Source of the DNA: Laspinema olomoucense D3b
GTDB taxonomy: Bacteria; Cyanobacteriota; Cyanobacteriia; Cyanobacteriales; Laspinemataceae
Reading direction: 5' to 3'
Assembly (NCBI RefSeq): GCF_025370785.1
Contig: NZ_JAMXFA010000004.1
Location: 86,796-150,795, forward strand
DNA: 64,000 nucleotides
The notes under the pieces were generated by a model. The model saw only the letters and a program-made list of their open reading frames with translations, did not search any database and was not told the DNA's origin. Of the stretch, positions 19,755 to 29,326 are shown in pieces. Position numbers and translations under genes: made by a program. How positions within the stretch are numbered: the first letter of the stretch is position 1; each line of letters opens with the position of its first letter.

Positions 19755-20180
19755 TTAGAAAATTAAGGACAGGGCCCAACCCAGGCTTAACCCTAGGGTA
19801 GCCACTACAAATAAAATTAAAAAATCTTGCCAGGGACGGAAGGGGCCAGTTTGCAGGTCAAGTCGGGCGATCGCTGCCGAGACTAATAAGGCTAATCCGT
19901 AAGCGGAAATATCCAACCACGAGAGAAACACCACTAGGAAAAAAGCGCCCAACAAAACTGTAAAAAACGTCCGATAATCGGATTTCAACCAACGCACGGA
20001 AATGGTGCGGATAATTGACCAAGGGGCAGCTAAAGCTTCGGCCATCAGAAATATAAAAACGATGGATAAAACCCACACCCACCAAGGCGATTCAGCGGTG
20101 GCTAAGGTCCAGCCAAAGTTACAATAAGTCCCCGCAAGGAGGAGCAGAGACAGCCGGGGAAGTGCTTTGATAAAAAACAT
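19755..20180 (-). CDS. Conserved hypothetical membrane protein
   Basis: 141 residues with four or five hydrophobic segments (LPRLSLLLLAGTYCNFGWTL, WVWVLSIVFIFLMAEALAA, FTVLLGAFFLVVFLSWLDI, and FLILFVVATLGLSLGWALSL at the C-terminus). It begins without a cleavable signal. No enzyme motif is visible and I do not know the family beyond its similarity in style to small cyanobacterial membrane proteins. ATG at 20180. It lies 60 bases downstream of the NIL-ferredoxin gene, on the same strand. Confidence 0.75.
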   Translation of the reverse strand: MFFIKALPRLSLLLLAGTYCNFGWTLATAESPWWVWVLSIVFIFLMAEALAAPWSIIRTISVRWLKSDYRTFFTVLLGAFFLVVFLSWLDISAYGLALLVSAAIARLDLQTGPFRPWQDFLILFVVATLGLSLGWALSLIF

Positions 20181-20240
20181 GGGATATCCTCTGGCACTTG
20201 TTAAAAACCCCCGCTTTGAGGGTTGAATATTCGCGGGACT

Positions 20241-20645
20241 CTAAAGATTTGTAGAAATCGCTTGGACGGGACAGGTGGGAATACATTGTTCACAAACGAC
20301 ACAACGCGATCGCGTGAAATTCAGTTGAAAGCTCTCCCGGTTGAGGTGCAGTGCTTCCGTAGGACAGACTCCGGTACAGAGTCCGCAGTGGACGCAGCTT
20401 TCTTCATCAATTAAGATTTCCCGAGAGGCTAGGGAAATGGTAATATCATGCGATCGCATCCAATCCATTGCCGCATCCAGTTGATCAATATCCCCGGATA
20501 ATTCCACCACTAGGGTCCCTACTTGGTTGGGTGCAACCTGTGCACGAATAATATTAGCAGCTACGTTAAAATCTTTCGCCAATCGATAAGTAATTGGCAT
20601 TTGTACTGAGCGTTTAGGAAAGGTTAGGGTAACTCGTTTTTTCAC
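20241..20645 (-). CDS. NIL domain ferredoxin-like protein, two [4Fe-4S] clusters
   Basis: A 134-residue fusion. Residues ~1-75 form a NIL domain, the ACT-like ligand-binding fold found on methionine transporter ATPases (VTLTFPKRSVQMPITYRLA, GTLVVELSGDIDQLDAAMDW). Residues ~80-134 form a bacterial ferredoxin with two CxxCxxCxxxC(P) motifs: CVHCGLCTGVCPTEAL and CVVCEQCIPTCPVQAI. In other bacteria such proteins are often linked to sulfur-amino-acid or methionine/homocysteine metabolism. GTG at 20645 is the only start fitting the fold. Electron carrier or sulfur-transfer role is inferred, not shown. Confidence 0.9.
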   Translation of the reverse strand: MKKRVTLTFPKRSVQMPITYRLAKDFNVAANIIRAQVAPNQVGTLVVELSGDIDQLDAAMDWMRSHDITISLASREILIDEESCVHCGLCTGVCPTEALHLNRESFQLNFTRSRCVVCEQCIPTCPVQAISTNL

Positions 20646-20889
20646 GGTTTACTTTGAATGAGTTGCTTTGGATGAGCAAAGGGGTAAAACTCTGGGGGGA
20701 TTTCCTAACGAATTTTTAGGGAGATTCCCGAGTCTTATTGTAGCGCGGATTATCAAACAAATGGGGTTCGCGCCCACTCCAGCAGCCTGACCCTAAGCCA
20801 GAATCGCACCGGCGTCGCTTCATCTCTCTGAATCGGCGATCGTTCGCTAAACTAGAAACAACTTGTAACAACTGGTAATAAAAGAGGCG

Positions 20890-21471
20890 ATGACTGCGAA
20901 TTTACCTGAAAAACCCACGGCTCCCTTCCTAAATCAACTCAGAAATCTGATTATTGTCCTGACGGCTACGGTTCTAGCGGTGGGCATTTTCCTGGGATTG
21001 CGGACTGAATCGAGTACGGTTTCCTTAACGGACCTGGAAACGGATTCAATCCCTTATGAGGTGGCACTGGAGAATGGCAAACCGACTCTAATGGAATTTT
21101 ATGCAAATTGGTGTACGAGTTGTATGGCAATGGCACCGTTCATGAGAGAACTGGAAACTGAGTATGCAGAAAGGGTTAATTTTGTAATGTTGAATGTGGA
21201 CAATACCAAGTGGTTACCCGAGTTGACTAAATATCGGGTGGATGGCATTCCTCATTTTGTGTTTTTAGGCGGGGAGGGAGAGGCGATCGCAGAGGCGATC
21301 GGCGAAATTCCTCGGGCAGTTATGGCCGAAAATATCGAGGCATTAATTGCGGGAAACCCGTTACCCTACGCCAAGGCTAAAGGTCAAAATTCAGCGTTAA
21401 ATAGTTCCGCACTCCCCAAAACTTCCAGTAAAACAGACCCGCGCAGTCATAGCGCTCAAGTGGTAAATTAA
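20890..21471 (+). CDS. Membrane-anchored thioredoxin, TxlA/HCF164-like
   Basis: 193 residues: an N-terminal transmembrane helix (LIIVLTATVLAVGIFLGL, ~20-37), then a thioredoxin domain with the redox centre ANWCTSCMAMAPFM (~76), followed by DGIPHFVFLG carrying the cis-proline loop (GIPH), and a low-complexity Ser-rich tail. The sequence resembles cyanobacterial TxlA and plant HCF164, which face the thylakoid lumen or periplasm and are needed for cytochrome b6f assembly. ATG at 20890 with AAAGAGG upstream. Electron donor CcdA is not in the window. Confidence 0.85.
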   Translation: MTANLPEKPTAPFLNQLRNLIIVLTATVLAVGIFLGLRTESSTVSLTDLETDSIPYEVALENGKPTLMEFYANWCTSCMAMAPFMRELETEYAERVNFVMLNVDNTKWLPELTKYRVDGIPHFVFLGGEGEAIAEAIGEIPRAVMAENIEALIAGNPLPYAKAKGQNSALNSSALPKTSSKTDPRSHSAQVVN

Positions 21472-21494
21472 CCGGGTCTGACTTGGAGAAAAAA

Positions 21495-21579
21495 TAGACC
21501 TCTTGCAAAATTTAGGATTGCTCCCACTTTTACCATGATTAACGTCAATCTGCTTAAGATATCCTAAGCAAGAGGTCTA
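21495..21579. repeat. 85-bp element with 19-bp terminal inverted repeats, MITE-like
   Basis: TAGACCTCTTGC (21495-21506) is perfectly inverted as GCAAGAGGTCTA (21568-21579). Allowing a five-base insertion in the left arm (AAAAT), the match extends to 19 bp through TTAGGAT. The interior is non-coding. The shape, small size and position between the txlA-like gene and murG suggest a miniature transposable element; alternatively it is a large bidirectional hairpin terminator for the two convergent genes. Confidence 0.75.
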
Positions 21580-21646
21580 ATTATTTTATTCCTTTAGAGA
21601 GGCTATATCATCAATTACAGGGGAGTAATTGTCGGAGAATTAAGCT

Positions 21647-22711
21647 TTACTTTTCTACCCATTCGCGGACTAATTGAGCAAGGCGATCGCTACTATCGGG
21701 AACGGCTAAGGCACCGGCTGCCTCTGCCATTTTCTGCAAGGATTCTGGTGACTTGAGCCAGTCTAAAACTTGCTGTTCCAACTGTTGAGCTGTTAGCTCT
21801 TCTTGGCGGTACAAGACGGCGGCGCCAGCATCGGCAAAAACCGCTGCATTGTAGGCTTGATGATCTTCTGCGGCGAAGGGGTAAGGTATCAAAATAGAAG
21901 GCGTTTTAGTCACCGCTAATTCAGTTAAAGTCCCCGCACCCGCCCGACTAATTACGAGGGTAGCGCGATGCAATAATCCCGCCATATTTGGATAAAATGG
22001 CATAGAAATGTAATGCGGGTTCTGAAAACTATCGACTTCTGGGTCATTGTCTCCAGTTTGATGGAAGATCCAGGCACCGGCATCAATCCAAGATTTAGCG
22101 CATTGACGCACCAGTTTGTTGACAGCAACTGCGCCTTGGGAACCTCCGGCGATCGCAATCAAAGGGACGTTTTCTGGAATGGGTAAATCTAATTCCGGGG
22201 TGGTGAGGAAGGGCGATCGCACGGGAGTTCCGACAACAGCAGTTTTTGCCTTGGGTAAATATTGCGCTGCCTTCTCAAACCCGATCGCCACCACACTACA
22301 AAAGGGACTAAAGGTGCGGGTAACTTTCCCCGGCAGGGCGTTAGACTCATGGAGGATGGCCGGTAATCCCAAAGAACGGGCTGCTAAAATGGCTGGGGCG
22401 GCAATATAACCCCCGGTGGTAAAGACGCCGTGAAATTGTCCGGTTTTGAGCAAGCGGCGCACTTGAAACACGGAACGGACGAGTCCCAGGGCGATTTTGA
22501 GGGTGCCGAGCCCCAGACGCTGTTGAAATCCTTCCACAGGAATGGTGTGCAACCGATAGCGATCGCCAATCAGCTGCGTTTCCATGCGGTTGGGGACCCC
22601 CAACCATTCAATCTGATAGTCTTTGAGTTGTTCTGCGGTGGCGAGTGCAGGGAACAAATGCCCACCTGTTCCACTCGCAGCAATCAGTAGTCGAATCGGT
22701 TTATTTGCCAA
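21647..22711 (-). CDS. murG: UDP-N-acetylglucosamine transferase (lipid II synthesis)
   Basis: A 354-residue GT28 enzyme that adds GlcNAc to lipid I at the cytoplasmic face of the membrane, completing the peptidoglycan precursor. The N-terminal G-loop is LLIAASGTGGHLFPALATAEQL. The acceptor region has FTTGGYIAAPAILAARSLGLP and HESNALPGKVTR. The C-terminal donor site has IAIAGGSQGAVAVN and ISRAGAGTLTELAVTKTPSI. TTG at 22711 is the likely start, with GAGG about eight bases upstream. It is convergent with the txlA-like gene. Confidence 0.97.
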   Translation of the reverse strand: MANKPIRLLIAASGTGGHLFPALATAEQLKDYQIEWLGVPNRMETQLIGDRYRLHTIPVEGFQQRLGLGTLKIALGLVRSVFQVRRLLKTGQFHGVFTTGGYIAAPAILAARSLGLPAILHESNALPGKVTRTFSPFCSVVAIGFEKAAQYLPKAKTAVVGTPVRSPFLTTPELDLPIPENVPLIAIAGGSQGAVAVNKLVRQCAKSWIDAGAWIFHQTGDNDPEVDSFQNPHYISMPFYPNMAGLLHRATLVISRAGAGTLTELAVTKTPSILIPYPFAAEDHQAYNAAVFADAGAAVLYRQEELTAQQLEQQVLDWLKSPESLQKMAEAAGALAVPDSSDRLAQLVREWVEK

Positions 22712-22924
22712 GTCGGTAGCCTCTGTTTGCAGTTTCCTGGGGATAGTTTTCGGTTGGATGCAACAATCGCGATCGCATCTAAACTATAAATTTAAACGGG
22801 TTGAACTCTCTTGAGCGAGAGCCTGTGCACTCTAATTCAGCGCCTCCCTGCGGAAATCCCCGGTTCTGTGCGGAAGACTATTGCTAGGATCTTTATCTGT
22901 CGTGTCGTGTTGAAGCCCTCCCCA

Positions 22925-23779
22925 ATGACTAATCCCTTGAGCTTACTGCAATCCCGTTCCCGCCTTTGGCGGCAACCCACCGCGACCCCCAGTCGTGAAC
23001 GTTCGGCGATCGCTGCTTTGATGGTGGGTTTCACCCTGTGGTGTGCTGGAGGGGCCACACCAACCCGGGTTGCTGCAGCGACGGCTCAAACTGCACCCCC
23101 AGAACTTAACCGCATTCTCCAGGATATTGATGCTGCAGCCAATCGGCAAGATATTCAAGGGGTGATGCAGTTTTATAGTCCTACTTTTGTCAATTCCGAT
23201 GGATTAGATTATCAGAGTTTAAGGGAAGGATTAACCCAACTTTGGCAGCGTTATCCAAATCTGAGCTATCGCACGGAAATCGAGTCTTGGGAACGGGATG
23301 GGAATGGATTTAAGGTGGAAACGGTTACCGAAATTACTGGGGTTGAGACTCAAAATGAGCGCAATTTGAGCTTAACGGCAACAGTGCGATCGCAGCAGCA
23401 TTATAGTAATCAGCAAATAGTTCGTCAAAATATTCTAGCCGAACGCAATCAAATCACTACCGGCGAAAATCCCCCCACCCTACAAATTAATTTACCCGAA
23501 GAAGTCCGCCCCGGCGAGCGTTATCACTTCGATGCGATCGTTGTTGAACCCCTGCGAAATGATTTAATCCTCGGCTATGCACTGGAAGAACCCGTTCGCA
23601 CTACCCAATATTTAATCCCTTCAGAGTTGAAATTAGAACCCCTCTCCGCTGGAGGTCTCTTTAAAGTGGGTCAAGCCCCCTCCACCGAAGATAATCGCTG
23701 GATTTCAGCCATTATTGTACGCAAAGATGGCATCACAATGGTCACCCATCGTCTCCGGATTGTCGCCCCTTCCCCTTGA
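22925..23779 (+). CDS. Secreted NTF2-like (SnoaL/DUF4440) protein
   Basis: 284 residues starting at ATG 22925. A hydrophobic segment (AIAALMVGFTLWCAGGATP, ~26-45) after a basic N-terminus looks like a signal peptide or membrane anchor. Residues ~60-165 resemble an NTF2-like fold (LNRILQDIDAAANRQDIQGVMQFYSPTF at its start). The rest is beta-rich (LQINLPEEVRPGERYHFDAI, ISAIIVRKDGITMVTHRLRI). I recognise the fold but no enzyme residues, so the function is open. The longer frame upstream begins with TTG and is less likely. Confidence 0.75.
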   Translation: MTNPLSLLQSRSRLWRQPTATPSRERSAIAALMVGFTLWCAGGATPTRVAAATAQTAPPELNRILQDIDAAANRQDIQGVMQFYSPTFVNSDGLDYQSLREGLTQLWQRYPNLSYRTEIESWERDGNGFKVETVTEITGVETQNERNLSLTATVRSQQHYSNQQIVRQNILAERNQITTGENPPTLQINLPEEVRPGERYHFDAIVVEPLRNDLILGYALEEPVRTTQYLIPSELKLEPLSAGGLFKVGQAPSTEDNRWISAIIVRKDGITMVTHRLRIVAPSP

Positions 23780-24182
23780 GCTTGATTCTATCTTCAGATA
23801 CCTGCTCTCTTAAAACTAAAACAATTCTCCACCGGAGCGGGTACATCTTGCTCCCCCGGATTAATGTCATGGCCTGATTGCTGTAAGAGACCTACAAAAA
23901 ATAAAATATCCAAAACCCGCACCCTCAAGGGTCTGGCTCCAGGGACAAAGCCTGCCTACGCAGGCTAAAAGAGTCTTGTTAGTTCCTTAACCATCGGATG
24001 CAATAGCAATTTATTTGTTGGAATACCCTAAGGGAACTATATAAAAAAGTATTCCGCTGCTCTTAAAAAAAGTAGCGGAATGCTTTTTTCTTTCCAAATT
24101 CATTTGACTTCTACCTTACTGATGGAACTCTAATTCATTAAGCTTAAATATCTTTAAATATTAACTAATTGAAAATAATATC
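23780..24182. other. Intergenic region with small hairpins
   Basis: About 400 bases between convergent genes. It holds a 7-bp stem, AGCCTGC/GCAGGCT (23949-23966), of a type common between cyanobacterial genes; a fragment of the 'ATCTTGCTCCC' dispersed repeat near 23846; and the terminator described separately. No gene was found. Confidence 0.6.
24051..24090. terminator. Bidirectional terminator
   Basis: ATTCCGCTGCT (24051-24061) pairs with AGTAGCGGAAT (24071-24081), with one G-T wobble, around a nine-base A-rich loop. A TGCTTTTTTC tail follows on the plus strand and an A-run precedes it, so it can end transcription in both directions between the NTF2-like gene and the GtrA gene. Confidence 0.85.
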
Positions 24183-24698
24183 CTATCTGTGTTTAGGGTT
24201 GGCCGTGAAATTAGGTGAGTTTCGTTTTAAGGATTGACCCGGCCCAAATACCATGTATTTAGTGCCTGGATATACCCAAAATAGGAAAACGGTATTTTTA
24301 GAAATTAACCAGGCTAATTCTTCCTGGGGAATAATAAAGTTCGCCAAGAGGGTGGTGGCGAGGGAATGTAAAATTAATGCTCCCCCAGATACGATGATAT
24401 AACGCCCTAGAGATTCGGCTAAACCGTGCTGCTTGCTATGACGAAATACCCAAAGTCGGCAAATGGTAAAATGGAGCAGTGCTCCGGCTAGAGAACCGAG
24501 GGCTGTTGCCGTGGAAATTTGCAGATTTACTCCTCGGTTGAATAAAGTAAAGACTCCAAAATCAAGGGCGGTTGCCAGCCAAGAGGCAACACTCATTTTG
24601 CTAATATCTCGAATGTGTTCTCTGAGCGCTCTCATTGCACACTTAGGTCTTTGATTGCATAAATACCATACTCTTGAATCAGCAAACCGGTTAAACAT
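24183..24698 (-). CDS. GtrA-like membrane protein
   Basis: 171 residues with four hydrophobic segments, the typical GtrA fold: SWLATALDFGVFTLFNRGVN, STATALGSLAGALLHFTICR with RLWVFRHSKQ after it, YIIVSGGALILHSLATTLLA and SKNTVFLFWVYPGTKYMVFG. The family is thought to flip or transfer undecaprenyl-phosphate-linked sugars in the membrane. ATG at 24698 is used, though the ATG at 24635 (MRALREHIRDI) gives a start closer to the first segment. The final ~15 residues are basic. No glycosyltransferase partner is adjacent. Confidence 0.85.
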   Translation of the reverse strand: MFNRFADSRVWYLCNQRPKCAMRALREHIRDISKMSVASWLATALDFGVFTLFNRGVNLQISTATALGSLAGALLHFTICRLWVFRHSKQHGLAESLGRYIIVSGGALILHSLATTLLANFIIPQEELAWLISKNTVFLFWVYPGTKYMVFGPGQSLKRNSPNFTANPKHR

Positions 24699-25853
24699 TT
24701 TTACCAGTCAAGAAAAAAGAGACATCAAGTTTGCAACCCTCTGGGAGGGGTGCGGGATCAGCATACAGCATCCTCGGACCGATGAGTACAATTAACCATG
24801 AGGAGCGAGGAGTGGGGACTCTGCTGCGGATAGGTCTAACCTACTTATTTATTGTATTCTGGTAGATAAAATGGGGTGGTAGTGTGTCAGTTGATCAACT
24901 GGCTACGGGTTGGGCTTAAGCTGAACTCTGCCATGATTCACCCTAACCCATTGTGGGTTGGAACTCGATGATCTGTAAAGCCGGGAGATTTTATGTCTTT
25001 AACATGGCCTTGAGTGAATATCCCCATGATAGCGCTAGGGGAAAATTGAAGGAGGGAGGCGGGAGAATGGGGATTAAGGTGGAAATCTTCAACCCTGGGT
25101 TATTTTGAGGAATTCTGGTCAGAATACAGCAGGGATTGGGGGAGAATTGAGGGGGGTTATCCAGGTTTGAAGCGGCGGAAAATTTTTCCGGTAGGAGCGG
25201 TTGGGAGAAATTTAAGGAAGCGATCGCTTTGTACTCGTTAAGAGCGCGAACTTAAAATTTTTAGGGCAATACATATCGCCGTAGTATTGGGATGGATTAT
25301 AGCAGGTTTTGTAATAATTTCTATAAACTTTAGATAAAATTTACAGAATTAAGGCGAAAGTTAATCCGATATTTAAGAATTTTGAGCTAAATTGTGATCG
25401 GGCAAAAGATTAGGGATTGGCAAATTGGAGATTGAGAAACTACTGTGATGGATTGGAGCGATCGCCAGAACCACACACCGGGGTATCCTGCTCTAGTGAG
25501 TAACTACACCTAATCAACCCCCCTTCAGAAAATCTTGGGGAAACCGTTCCATAGATTTTGCTGAGGATTCTCCTCTCGGGAGGGCGATCGCGGCAATCCC
25601 CTGATTTAAGACTCACCGAAAACCGGGTCAAATCCTGCTAGATCAATCGGTACGACTCTCTCTTGAGGGAGGGGTTAACCTCCAACCGAGAAACCTAAAT
25701 TAACAAGACTTAACATTCTGAAGGAAGGAATGGATCCTAATTTGCCCAATGATCCCTTAAATTAGGAAAGGCAGTGATAAGATCGAAAAACATCGCTATT
25801 CCGACCGGATTACCGGAGAGAAATAGCCTCTACCATCTTCACGAGATGTGCTC
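24699..25853. other. Long intergenic region upstream of sir
   Basis: 1.15 kb between the GtrA gene (-) and sir (+). It should hold the sir promoter and control region. There are several HIP1 sites and A/T-rich patches near 25250-25390. I saw no tRNA, no convincing open frame of normal composition and no recognised riboswitch. A degraded gene cannot be excluded. Confidence 0.5.
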
Positions 25854-28037
25854 ATGGTTCAATCCTTTACAACGACACCATCACCGACTGATAGCAGTCA
25901 AAAAGTTTCTAAAGTCGAAGGCATCAAAGAACGCAGCAATTATTTGCGCGAACCTCTTGCCACCGAGCTTTTAGAAGATACGACTCATTTTACCCATGAT
26001 GCCTATCAGATTCTGAAATTTCACGGTTCATATCAGCAATATAACCGGGAAAATCGGGTCAAAGGGCAGGAAAAAGACTACCAAATGATGCTTCGTACCC
26101 GCTCGCCGGGGGGATTCATTCCACCTCAGCTGTATCTGACCTTAGAACGGCTGTCGGAAGAATATGGCAATCACACCCTGCGAGTCACCACCCGTCAAGG
26201 TTTCCAAATGCATGGAATCTTGAAGAAAAACTTGAAGAGAGCCATCCAGGAAATTGTCCACAACATGGGTTCTACCCTGGGCGCTTGCGGGGATATTAAC
26301 CGCAACGTCATGGCACCTCCAGCGCCATTTACGAACCGCGTCGATTACGATTACGTTCGTAGATATGCCAACGATATCGCCGATTTGCTGACCCCCCAGA
26401 GTGGGGCCTATTACGAGATTTGGCTGGATGGGGAAAAAGCCATCACTGGGGAAGAAAATCCCGAGGTGAAAGAAGCGCGCCTGCGCAATGGCAACGGGAC
26501 CATCTTCCACGATTCCCCGGATCCGATTTATGGAGCCCAGTTTCTACCGCGCAAATTCAAAATTGCCGTCACGGTCCCTGGGGACAATTCCGTTGATATT
26601 TATTCTCAAGACCTGGGCCTCATCGTGATGCTCGATGATGCGGGCCAACTGGAAGGATTTAACATCCTTGCTGGGGGTGGATTGGGGCGCACCCATAACA
26701 AAGAGGAAACCTTCCCTCGCCTAGCCGATCCCATCGGGTTTGTTAGAAAAGACGACATTTACGATGCCGTCAAGGCGATTGTGGCGACCCAGCGCGATTA
26801 TGGCAATCGCGTGGAACGCCGTCTTTCGCGGATGAAATACCTGCTGGAGGACTGGGGCGTCGAAAAATTCCGCGAAACCGTGGAAGGCTATTTAGGGAAA
26901 CAATTTGAACCCTTCAGACCCTTACCGGAGTTTAAATACCAGGACTTCCTCGGGTGGCACGATCAGGGGGATGGCAAGCTGTTCTACGGTATTTCCGTGG
27001 AAAATGGTCGGATTCACGATCGCGGTTCGTTGCAGCTTAAGACGGCTTTGCGGCGGATTGTGGAGGCATTTAACCTGCCGATGCTACTGACCCCACATCA
27101 AAATGTGCTACTGTACGATATTGCTCCGGCACAACAACGGGAAATCGAGCAAATTCTGCAAGAATGCGGGATTAAACGGGAAACCGAGATCGATCCGTTG
27201 GTTCGCTATTCAATGGCTTGCCCTGCTTTACCGACTTGCGGTTTAGCGATCGCTGAAGCCGAACGCGGGATCCCCGGTGTCCTCGCTCGCATTCGCGCCC
27301 TGTTAAATAAAGTCGGCTTACCCGAAGAACACTTTGTGGTTCGGATGACGGGTTGTCCCAATGGTTGTGCACGCCCCTACTTGGCGGAACTCGGCTTTGT
27401 AGGGAAATCACCGGATTCTTATCAAATCTGGCTAGGTGGAGATCCCAATCAAACTAGGTTGGCTCAAACTTATATTGAGAGTTTGGCGATCGAAAATTTG
27501 GAAGCTACCCTAGAACCCTTGTTTGTGTATTTCAAACAAGAACAGCTTCATCGGGTTGAACCTGAGAGCTTTGGTGATTTTTGTCATCGGGTCGGGTTTG
27601 AAGCCCTACGTCGCTTTGCTGCTACATATTCTGCTACTCCCAACGCTTCAATTCAAGAAATGGTTAATCAATTCTCTTCTCCAGTTAATTCGGAAACGGT
27701 CACGACTTCGGCTGCTGAACCCATTGCTGCCGCTACCAGTTCCGAATCGTCGGTGTCGGTAACTTCCGGAAGCGCTTCTCCCACGGGTGCGACTCCTGCT
27801 GCGGATTCCGGTGTCCCTCCCACTCCTCCGACTCCCCCCAGTGGCGGTGGCGGTGGCGATGATGACAGTGAAGGGGAAGAGGGCGGTTCTTCTCGTCCTC
27901 CCCGTCGCCGGATTAATGTCAGCAATGAGATTTATCTCCAGCTTAAGACGGAAGCAGAGCGTCAGGGTAAGCCGATGAGTCAATTGGCTGGAGATGCGAT
28001 CGATGCTTTCTTGAAAAGCTTGACCGAACAAGCCTAA
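25854..28037 (+). CDS. sir: Ferredoxin-sulfite reductase with C-terminal RHH-like extension
   Basis: A 727-residue protein from ATG 25854 ([11 protein letters not shown]). The catalytic part covers residues ~25-600 and reduces sulfite to sulfide with ferredoxin. The siroheme/[4Fe-4S] cysteines are in [14 protein letters not shown] (~453) and [17 protein letters not shown] (~499); [13 protein letters not shown] near 117 and the [10 protein letters not shown] segment are typical of this family. Residues ~605-684 are a Ser/Thr/Ala/Pro/Gly/Asp-rich linker. Residues ~685-725 ([36 protein letters not shown]) look like a ribbon-helix-helix DNA-binding module. Ordinary cyanobacterial Sir proteins end near residue 640. 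The enzyme call is secure; the DNA-binding tail is inferred. Confidence 0.95.
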   Translation: MVQSFTTTPSPTDSSQKVSKVEGIKERSNYLREPLATELLEDTTHFTHDAYQILKFHGSYQQYNRENRVKGQEKDYQMMLRTRSPGGFIPPQLYLTLERLSEEYGNHTLRVTTRQGFQMHGILKKNLKRAIQEIVHNMGSTLGACGDINRNVMAPPAPFTNRVDYDYVRRYANDIADLLTPQSGAYYEIWLDGEKAITGEENPEVKEARLRNGNGTIFHDSPDPIYGAQFLPRKFKIAVTVPGDNSVDIYSQDLGLIVMLDDAGQLEGFNILAGGGLGRTHNKEETFPRLADPIGFVRKDDIYDAVKAIVATQRDYGNRVERRLSRMKYLLEDWGVEKFRETVEGYLGKQFEPFRPLPEFKYQDFLGWHDQGDGKLFYGISVENGRIHDRGSLQLKTALRRIVEAFNLPMLLTPHQNVLLYDIAPAQQREIEQILQECGIKRETEIDPLVRYSMACPALPTCGLAIAEAERGIPGVLARIRALLNKVGLPEEHFVVRMTGCPNGCARPYLAELGFVGKSPDSYQIWLGGDPNQTRLAQTYIESLAIENLEATLEPLFVYFKQEQLHRVEPESFGDFCHRVGFEALRRFAATYSATPNASIQEMVNQFSSPVNSETVTTSAAEPIAAATSSESSVSVTSGSASPTGATPAADSGVPPTPPTPPSGGGGGDDDSEGEEGGSSRPPRRRINVSNEIYLQLKTEAERQGKPMSQLAGDAIDAFLKSLTEQA

Positions 28038-28130
28038 ACTTCTCCCTAATTGTCTCGGTTCAATCCACCTATAGAGCAAGAAAAATCTGTCAGGAGTTCG
28101 ATAAATTAAGGAATAATCATAACGAGCGTG

Positions 28131-29306
28131 ATGGCTTTGGTGATAACGACTCCGGTTCCTAATGGAAATTCCTGGCAGGTTTTAACGGTGAGCTTTAAGT
28201 TTAAGCGACTGGGACTCTTAGGATATTTGCGAACTATCCGGTTCTTTAAAACCTGGTGGAACAGTAATAGCGGCCAATGGAAATGGCTGGCGGAAAAACC
28301 GATCTCAATGGAAGGTTTAAATCGGCAAGTGTGGCGCTCCTCGGTTCCTTCCCAAAGCTTTTATATTTTGCTGGGGTTGTCCGCCATTATTGCAACCCTG
28401 GGACTGCTTGCTAATAGTGCCGCTACGATTATTGGAGCGATGATTATCGCTCCTTTAATGGGTCCGATTCTGGGCATCGCTTATGGCATGGTGATGGGGA
28501 ACCGCCGCTTGTTAAAGCGCTCGGCTTTAACCCTGCTCAGTGGAGTATTTTTAACGATTTTTACCTCGTTTATCATCTGTAACCTGATTGGCTTACGAGG
28601 GGTTCAAGGGGAAATCATGGCCCGATCGCAGCCGACGTTACTAGACCTCGGGGTAGCCTTAGCCGCCGGTACAGCAGGCGCTTTTGCTAAATCTCGCCGT
28701 CATATTGCCGATGCCTTACCCGGAGTGGCGATCGCAGTGGCCTTAGTTCCGCCCTTAAGCGTTATCGGAATCGGTATTTCTTTCGCTTCTCCTGAAATTT
28801 GGATCGGCAGTTCTTTACTATTTTTAACAAACTTAATCGGAATTATTTTGAGTGGTGGTCTAGTTTTTATTGCCCAAGAATATGGCTCACTCAAAAGGGC
28901 AAAAGAAGGCTTTATCCTCTCTCTATTTGCATTAACTATGTTAGGGGTTCCTTTAGGATTTTCCCTTAACCGATTAGTCTTACGAGACAATGTTCGCCGC
29001 AGTATTACGGTCTTAATTAGTCAAGAAACGCTAACCTTTTCTAAAACCGATGTCCGGAGAATACAGGTTGACCCGCAAGGAGAGGTACTGATTGTCAACC
29101 TCGAAGTTGCTGCACCAGCAAATACCATTTCAGAAAACCAAGTTAGGCTCGTTCGAGATTTTTTAGAAGAAAGACTGGAAAAACCTATTTCATTGAATGT
29201 TCAGGTTATTCCTCTGACACAATTTACGGCTCCCTCTGAGGCGATAGACCCCAATTTAGAACCCGAGGAAGGAGAAAATTTTATCCATCAAGAACCCTAT
29301 AATTAA
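28131..29306 (+). CDS. DUF389 family membrane protein
   Basis: 391 residues from ATG 28131. After a ~80-residue leader comes a hydrophobic core with about six segments: FYILLGLSAIIATLGLLANS, ATIIGAMIIAPLMGPILGIA (the family's IIGAMIIAPLM signature), LLSGVFLTIFTSFIICNLIG, VAIAVALVPPLSVIGIG and ISFASPEIWIGSSLLFLTNL. The C-terminal ~90 residues are soluble and include VRRIQVDPQGEVLIVNLEV. The function of DUF389/TIGR00341 proteins is unknown; they are membrane proteins found in many bacteria. It is 20 bases upstream of rsmE and probably co-transcribed. Confidence 0.88.
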   Translation: MALVITTPVPNGNSWQVLTVSFKFKRLGLLGYLRTIRFFKTWWNSNSGQWKWLAEKPISMEGLNRQVWRSSVPSQSFYILLGLSAIIATLGLLANSAATIIGAMIIAPLMGPILGIAYGMVMGNRRLLKRSALTLLSGVFLTIFTSFIICNLIGLRGVQGEIMARSQPTLLDLGVALAAGTAGAFAKSRRHIADALPGVAIAVALVPPLSVIGIGISFASPEIWIGSSLLFLTNLIGIILSGGLVFIAQEYGSLKRAKEGFILSLFALTMLGVPLGFSLNRLVLRDNVRRSITVLISQETLTFSKTDVRRIQVDPQGEVLIVNLEVAAPANTISENQVRLVRDFLEERLEKPISLNVQVIPLTQFTAPSEAIDPNLEPEEGENFIHQEPYN

Positions 29307-29326
29307 ATTTAAAATAAGGTTGTTTT

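Noticed and set aside
25774-25974. Short plus-strand open frame overlapping the start of sir
   Set aside because: It lies in another frame of the sir leader and N-terminus, has no protein-like composition and no ribosome binding site.
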